From contig JBGULC010000027.1 in NCBI GenBank assembly GCA_045114775.1, positions 1 to 64,000 of the forward strand: a DNA stretch of 64,000 nt, given 5' to 3'. Each line of letters begins with the position of its first letter. The first letter of the stretch is position 1. The DNA comes from UBA3792 sp045114775 (GTDB lineage Bacteria; Bacillota; Clostridia; Christensenellales; CAG-138). The position numbers and the translations under genes are program-made. A model generated the notes under the pieces. The model saw only the letters and a list, made by a program, of their open reading frames with translations, had not been told where the DNA came from and ran no database searches. Below are positions 59,396-64,000 of the stretch, piece by piece.

Positions 59396-60250
59396 GTGGA
59401 ATCGTCGCTGAATATTCTGAAATCTATTTTCAATGTTTTCAAATCGAGCGGATTGGTAAGCTTCATCTTTGACGTGCTTATCATCAGCGTCATACTGTAC
59501 AAGATCCTGGTCTGGACGAAGGAGACCCGCGCGTACCAGGTCTTGAAGGGCATAGGCCTGCTGTTTATCGTCTCGCTGATTGCGAAGCAGCTCGGCCTTT
59601 GGACAATCTATTGGGTGCTGAACAGCATTTTAAAAAGCGGTTCGATCTTTATCATTCTGTTCATTCTGTTCACGCCGGAGCTCAGACGCGTGCTGGAGCG
59701 TATCGGCTCGCACCGTCTTTCCAAGCTTGGCAGCCTGGGCGACGCCACGGAGACGCGGCGGGTCATTCAGGACCTGAAGCGTTCGATCCTGCACCTTTCC
59801 AAGCGTCGTGTCGGCGCGCTGGTTGTGTTTGAGCGCCGCTCCGGCCTCGGCGACATCGCGGCGACCGGCATCGCGCTGAACGCAGAGCTGTCCGGCGCGC
59901 TGATCGAAAACATCTTTGAGCCGAATACGCCGCTGCACGACGGTGCGGTTGTGATCCGCGGAACGACCGTCATCGCGGCAAGCTGCCTTTTACCGCTGTC
60001 CGACGATACGAAGGTCTCGCGTGAGCTCGGCACCCGTCATCGTGCGGCGCTCGGCGTTTCCTCGGCGTCCGACTGCGTGGTCATCGTCGTGTCGGAGGAG
60101 ACCGGCGCAATCTCCGTTGCGCGCGAAGGAAAGCTGATCCGCTATCTCGATGAGAAGGCGCTGACCAACACGCTGGAGGGTCTGCTCGCAAAGGATGACG
60201 GATTCGTTCTTCCGTGGAATCGCAAGAGAAAGGGGGCGGATGCAAAATGA
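59396..60250 (+). CDS. cdaA: Diadenylate cyclase CdaA
   Basis: This 284-aa membrane enzyme makes c-di-AMP from two ATP. Three N-terminal TM helices (about 20-95) precede the DAC domain with the catalytic DGA in PLHDGAVVIRG and RHR in LGTRHRAALGVS. It starts with GTG at 59396, preceded by AAAGGAAGG. The end overlaps cdaR by 4 bp. The product controls potassium, osmolyte and wall homeostasis in Firmicutes. Confidence 0.95.
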   Translation: MESSLNILKSIFNVFKSSGLVSFIFDVLIISVILYKILVWTKETRAYQVLKGIGLLFIVSLIAKQLGLWTIYWVLNSILKSGSIFIILFILFTPELRRVLERIGSHRLSKLGSLGDATETRRVIQDLKRSILHLSKRRVGALVVFERRSGLGDIAATGIALNAELSGALIENIFEPNTPLHDGAVVIRGTTVIAASCLLPLSDDTKVSRELGTRHRAALGVSSASDCVVIVVSEETGAISVAREGKLIRYLDEKALTNTLEGLLAKDDGFVLPWNRKRKGADAK

Positions 60251-61593
60251 CGAAGCGTCAGAAATTTTTCTCCGCACTCGGGCAGTTTTTCAAAGACTTT
60301 TTCACCAAGAATATCATACTTAAGATCGTCGTTCTGCTGTTTGCGATCCTCCTCTGGGGCTTCGTGATCGCTGAGGAGAATCCCGAGTACAGCAAGCGCG
60401 TCTATGGAGTGGAAATCGAGATCCGCGGCGAGGATATGCTGCCGTCGAAGGGCTGGATGCTGGTCGATCGCGGAACGACGTCGACCGACGTGGACGTCAA
60501 GTGCCAGATCAGCAAGCACGGCGTACTGGATGCTTCCCGCATTGAGTGCTATGTCGATCTGACAAAGATCGCAACGGCGCGAAGCACGGACGGGGATACG
60601 CTGACGGTTCCGCTCGACGTCAAGTGCGAGGTTGCATCCGATTTCGGAACAATTGACGGCTGTACGGTCGAACGCGTTGATATTGTGCTTGCGAAAACGC
60701 AGACGCTGAACAATCAGACGGTCGAGATCGATACGACCGGAACGCTCCCGGACGATCTGGTTGTCGAATTGCCGAAGAACGTAACGATCGCTTCGCTGAC
60801 GGGACAGCAGTCTCAGGTCAGTAAGATCAGTAAAATGAAGGCGACCGTGAACCTGGACGAGTTTGCCCAAATGGAGCCCGGCGTATATGACGTCAATCTT
60901 CCGGTCCAGTTCTATCAGAAAGGATCGAACGAAGCGTTCAGCTTCATCACGAGCAGCGGCGAAGCGCTGACGACGGGCGTGCATGTGACGCTTCGTGCAT
61001 GCAAGGAAATCCCGATCGACGTAGGCGTTACGACGTCGGAGGATTTTGACAGACGCTTTGAATATTCGATCCGGACGACAGGCGTATCAACGGTCAAGCT
61101 GTGCGCGGATCGACGCGAGATCCTCGACTCAATCGAAACGGTCCAGACCGAGCAGCTTTACCCGAAGCTGATCGTGACCGAGGAGCTTCGCAATCTTTCA
61201 TTGATTATTCCGGACGGAACATCGCTTGCAAACGGATTGACCCGATATACGGTCCCGGTCATTCTGAGCGTGACGGAAAAGATGGAAACCAGGGATTACG
61301 AGATTCCGATCACGTACTCCGGAACGAAAGATAACGTGTATCTGAGCGGCGACGAGCAAAAGACCGTGGTCGTCCGTGTTTCCGGTACGGTCAGCGATAT
61401 GGAGTCGTTCGAAAAGAGCTGGTTCACCGCTTACATCGCGGTGGAGAATTATTTGCAGGGAACGATCCGGCTGCCGATCCGGCTTTCGTTCGAAGGCAAT
61501 TCCGAAGCGTACAAATATCAGCTGATCAATCCTGAGGATGGCTTTGTGGAGATCGTTCTTTTGCCGGTCCATCAGAACGAGCCCGGAGCATGA
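60247..61593 (+). CDS. cdaR: CdaA regulator CdaR (YbbR repeats)
   Basis: The 448-aa protein has one N-terminal TM helix (about 22-43) followed by about four extracytoplasmic YbbR repeats, recognised from strands such as NIILKIVVLLFAILLWGFV then YGVEIEIRG and VDVKCQISK. CdaR modulates CdaA activity through the membrane. The ATGA overlap with cdaA indicates a translationally coupled pair. Confidence 0.9.
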   Translation: MTKRQKFFSALGQFFKDFFTKNIILKIVVLLFAILLWGFVIAEENPEYSKRVYGVEIEIRGEDMLPSKGWMLVDRGTTSTDVDVKCQISKHGVLDASRIECYVDLTKIATARSTDGDTLTVPLDVKCEVASDFGTIDGCTVERVDIVLAKTQTLNNQTVEIDTTGTLPDDLVVELPKNVTIASLTGQQSQVSKISKMKATVNLDEFAQMEPGVYDVNLPVQFYQKGSNEAFSFITSSGEALTTGVHVTLRACKEIPIDVGVTTSEDFDRRFEYSIRTTGVSTVKLCADRREILDSIETVQTEQLYPKLIVTEELRNLSLIIPDGTSLANGLTRYTVPVILSVTEKMETRDYEIPITYSGTKDNVYLSGDEQKTVVVRVSGTVSDMESFEKSWFTAYIAVENYLQGTIRLPIRLSFEGNSEAYKYQLINPEDGFVEIVLLPVHQNEPGA

Positions 61594-61603
61594 CCGACAA
61601 CGG

Positions 61604-63220
61604 ATGAAAACGCTGTATCTGCAAAACTTAAGAAGAGAGCTCGATGCGACGGACGAAGCGTTCGCCGCTTCGTGCTGTAAAAGGCTCGGCATCCCACGAG
61701 ACGCCCTTGTTCGCGTACGGATCGTGCGGCAGGCGCTGGACGCGCGCAAAAAACAGGATATCTTTCACTGCATCCATGCGGAACTCACGGTCTCCGATGC
61801 GGCGGCAAAGCGGATCTTGCGGGATCCGAAGCTCAAAGCGGAGCTTGTCGAACCGGCGGCGGAGGAACCGTTCGTGTTCGGAACGCAGAAACCGGAAGGC
61901 AGGATCGTCGTGGCGGGCCTCGGCCCAGCCGGATTGTTTGCGGCGCTGACGCTCGCGGAAAACGGCTATCGCCCGCTCGTGATCGAGCGCGGGCGTCCGA
62001 TCGAGGAGCGTGTAAAGGACGTGGAGACCTACTGGTCCGGCAGCATCCAAGCGCCCGATCCGGACAGCAACGTCGCCTTCGGCGAGGGCGGCGCGGGCAC
62101 GTTTTCGGACGGCAAGCTGACGACGCGCATCCGCGACCCGCATATCGACGGCGTTTTACGCGATCTGATCGCATCCGGCGCGCCGGAGGAGATCGCATAC
62201 CTTGCGAAGCCGCACATCGGCACGGACCGACTTCGGGCTGTGGTCGGAAATCTCCGCAGAAGGATCGAGAAGGCGGGCGGGGAGGTGCGCTTTTCCGCAA
62301 AGCTTGCGGATATCCGCGTAAACAACGGCACGGTGACGGCCGCGCTCGTTCGGGAACCGGACCGCGAAGCGTGGGAGCCCTGCGCGGCGCTGATCCTGGC
62401 GATGGGACACGGCGCGCGCGATACGGCGCGGATGCTGTTTGAGAAGGGCGTTGCGATGGCGCCGAAGGCGTTTGCGATCGGCGTGCGCGCGGAGCATCCG
62501 CAGAGCCTCGTCAACGAGAGCCAGTACGGGCCGATGGCGAACCACCCGCGGCTCGGCGCGGCGGAATACCGACTGACCGCAAGGAGCGGCGAGCGCGGCG
62601 TGTATACGTTCTGCATGTGCCCGGGAGGGCAGGTCGTGGCGAGCGCGAGCGGGCCGGAGCAGGTGGTCGTGAACGGCATGAGCAACTTTGCGCGCGACGG
62701 CGGAAACGCCAACGCGGCGGTCGTCGTGCAGATCACGCCGGAGGATTTCGGTACGCAACCGCTGGACGGGCTCAGATATCTCGACAGGCTCGAGCGCGAC
62801 GCGTTCCTTCTGGGCGGCGGCGACGGCACGGCGCCCGCGTCGACGGTCGGCGCGTTTCTGCGGGACGAGATCTCAAAGCCTTCGCGTTCGGTCGGACCGA
62901 CGTACCGACCGGGCGTGCGCTATACGAGACTTTCGGACTGTCTGCCGGACTTTGTTTCGGCCGGCGTCCGCGACGGGATCAGGGCGTTCGGAAGGCAGAT
63001 GAAGGGTTATGACATGGAGGACGCGGTTTTGACGGCGGTCGAGAGCCGGACCTCCTCGCCGCTGCGGATCCTGCGTGATTCTGCGATGGAATCCGTCTCG
63101 CATAAGGGCCTGTATCCGGTCGGCGAAGGCGCTGGGTACGCGGGCGGCATCGTCAGCGCGGCGGTCGACGGCAGGAAGGCGGCGGAAGCTTTGATGCGAA
63201 TCTACGCTCCGCTCCCATAG
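61604..63220 (+). CDS. NAD(P)/FAD-dependent oxidoreductase
   Basis: This 538-aa flavoprotein belongs to the family often encoded after cdaA-cdaR in Clostridia. An N-terminal ~85-residue region (ALVRVRIVRQALDARKKQDI) precedes the FAD site IVVAGLGPAGLFAAL, then AFGEGGAGTFSDGKL, and a C-terminal FAD contact GLYPVGEGAGYAGGIVSAA. FCMCPGGQVV is a characteristic internal motif. The substrate is not known. It starts 11 nt after cdaR; glmM, another common neighbour, is not in the window. Confidence 0.88.
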   Translation: MKTLYLQNLRRELDATDEAFAASCCKRLGIPRDALVRVRIVRQALDARKKQDIFHCIHAELTVSDAAAKRILRDPKLKAELVEPAAEEPFVFGTQKPEGRIVVAGLGPAGLFAALTLAENGYRPLVIERGRPIEERVKDVETYWSGSIQAPDPDSNVAFGEGGAGTFSDGKLTTRIRDPHIDGVLRDLIASGAPEEIAYLAKPHIGTDRLRAVVGNLRRRIEKAGGEVRFSAKLADIRVNNGTVTAALVREPDREAWEPCAALILAMGHGARDTARMLFEKGVAMAPKAFAIGVRAEHPQSLVNESQYGPMANHPRLGAAEYRLTARSGERGVYTFCMCPGGQVVASASGPEQVVVNGMSNFARDGGNANAAVVVQITPEDFGTQPLDGLRYLDRLERDAFLLGGGDGTAPASTVGAFLRDEISKPSRSVGPTYRPGVRYTRLSDCLPDFVSAGVRDGIRAFGRQMKGYDMEDAVLTAVESRTSSPLRILRDSAMESVSHKGLYPVGEGAGYAGGIVSAAVDGRKAAEALMRIYAPLP

Positions 63221-63270
63221 TTTGCCAGAAATGCAACAAAGATTCGTCATTCTTGTAAATAAAGTTTCAA

Positions 63271-63297
63271 CAAACGCCGGTTGGCGTTTGTTTTTTT
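63271..63297 (+). terminator. Terminator of the cdaA operon
   Basis: CAAACGCC/GGCGTTTG with a GGTT loop, followed by seven T. Preceded by an A-rich stretch. Confidence 0.95.
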
Positions 63298-63352
63298 GTA
63301 TTCTTGTGATATAACGGTATCGTAAAAAGCCGTGGGAAAGGAGGACGCAAAT

Positions 63353-64000
63353 ATGAAGCGGACACTTTGTTTTTTGCTCTGCCTCTTGCTGTGTCTCCCG
63401 ATCCTGCCGATCGCACTGCGTTCGACCGAAGCGGCGGAGGAGGAGACCGTCGTGCGCGTACTTCTGTCCTCCGGCGGCGCGGACACGGTATCGGTGAAGC
63501 TCGCAGGCAAGTACGCCGTCGGCGACAAGACCGTCACAGGAGGGACCGTGACCGCAAAGATCAAGGACGGCAAGATCACCGTTTCGCACTCGTCTGCGGG
63601 CACGCTGAAGTCCTCGACCGGCGATATCCGCCTCAAACGCGTAGGGACCGACGCGTCCACGACGCTCACGTTCGACAATGCCAAGCACGGCACGCGCGTC
63701 TATTACGGCGATTTCGTATTTCACAGCGACGGCGGCACGCTGCGCGTGCTGAACTATGTCGATATGAAGAACTACCTGTACGGCGTGGTCAGCGGCGAGA
63801 TGTCCGATTCGTCGAAGCCGGACCTTCTGAAGACCGAAGCGATCTGCGCGAAGGGCTTTGCGCTCGCCGAGGTCGAAGCGCGCAAGAGCAAGTATTTCGA
63901 CGTCTACGACACCACGACCTCGCAGCTCTATTACGGCTATGTGGCGGGGGATAAGAATACGATCGCGGCAGTCGACGCCGTGTGGGAGCAGACGCTCCGC
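63353..64000 (+). CDS. SpoIID/LytB-domain protein (5' part)
   Basis: The gene runs off the window; 216 codons are visible. A signal peptide (MKRTLCFLLCLLLCLPILPIA) is followed by a beta-rich region and the start of a SpoIID/LytB domain, seen in LNYVDMKNYLYGVVSGEMS and VYDTTTSQLYYGYVAGD. SpoIID is a lytic transglycosylase acting on denuded glycan in engulfment; wider family members act on the wall. The region normally reading AQAVAARSYAL reads EAICAKGFAL here, so activity and role may differ. AAAGGAGG precedes the start. Confidence 0.85.
   Translation, partial: MKRTLCFLLCLLLCLPILPIALRSTEAAEEETVVRVLLSSGGADTVSVKLAGKYAVGDKTVTGGTVTAKIKDGKITVSHSSAGTLKSSTGDIRLKRVGTDASTTLTFDNAKHGTRVYYGDFVFHSDGGTLRVLNYVDMKNYLYGVVSGEMSDSSKPDLLKTEAICAKGFALAEVEARKSKYFDVYDTTTSQLYYGYVAGDKNTIAAVDAVWEQTLR

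Overview
The window is a GC-rich chromosomal segment of an anaerobic member of the Clostridia (Bacillota), probably an uncultured gut lineage. The evidence is a SCIFF peptide with its radical-SAM maturase (almost confined to Clostridia), the holB-ricT gene order, a cdaA-cdaR pair, an mreC-mreD-PBP2 set, a SpoIID-family protein and many lipoproteins with PTPEP-type linkers. No phage, integrase, transposase or CRISPR array was seen. Coding is dense and most operons are closed by clear hairpin-plus-T terminators.

Layout. 1-3 kb: tRNA-Asn(GTT), a small membrane protein, holB and ricT. 3.1-5.1 kb (minus): an ECF sigma factor overlapping a membrane-anchored serpin that sits where an anti-sigma factor normally lies. 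5.2-8.2 kb (minus): SCIFF peptide (scfA), its maturase (scfB) and an Orn/Lys/Arg decarboxylase-like enzyme. 8.3-9.3 kb: a YoaP-like acetyltransferase and a small protein. 9.4-11.4 kb: serC-serA. 11.7-12.9 kb (minus): a threonine-synthase-family enzyme, divergent from 13.3-20.6 kb: ssnA, ygfK and a fused xanthine-dehydrogenase-type molybdenum hydroxylase, a set associated with labile-selenium hydroxylases and purine breakdown. 20.7-23.8 kb: two exported proteins (LRR lipoprotein, PIG-L deacetylase). 24-35.4 kb: a two-component system followed by six tandem paralogous lipoproteins. 35.9-37.5 kb (minus): an ABC importer permease and ATPase. 37.6-43.2 kb: mreC, mreD, PBP2 and an NlpC/P60 hydrolase. 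43.3-45.7 kb: glycogen phosphorylase. 46-51.9 kb: a MoxR-DUF58-transglutaminase operon, then a phosphodiester-glycosidase protein. 52-59.3 kb: trxB, nth, obg, yhbY, a putative metalloprotease lipoprotein and an ABC exporter. 59.4-64 kb: cdaA-cdaR-FAD oxidoreductase and the start of a SpoIID-family protein cut by the window edge.

Most interesting: (1) the two-component system and the six-lipoprotein array share the same 11-bp-spaced direct repeat, ATTACAYTTTnATTACAYT, exactly 48 nt upstream of the -10 element at both promoters, which predicts an autoregulated regulon. (2) A serpin is fused to a short anti-sigma-like N-terminus and translationally coupled to an ECF sigma factor, suggesting a protease-sensing surface system. 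(3) Several genes have a -10 box only 6-7 nt before the ATG, so their mRNAs are probably leaderless. (4) SCIFF here has a seventh cysteine, and a terminator-like hairpin lies between it and its maturase.

All calls come from reading the sequence and remembered family knowledge; no database search was run.
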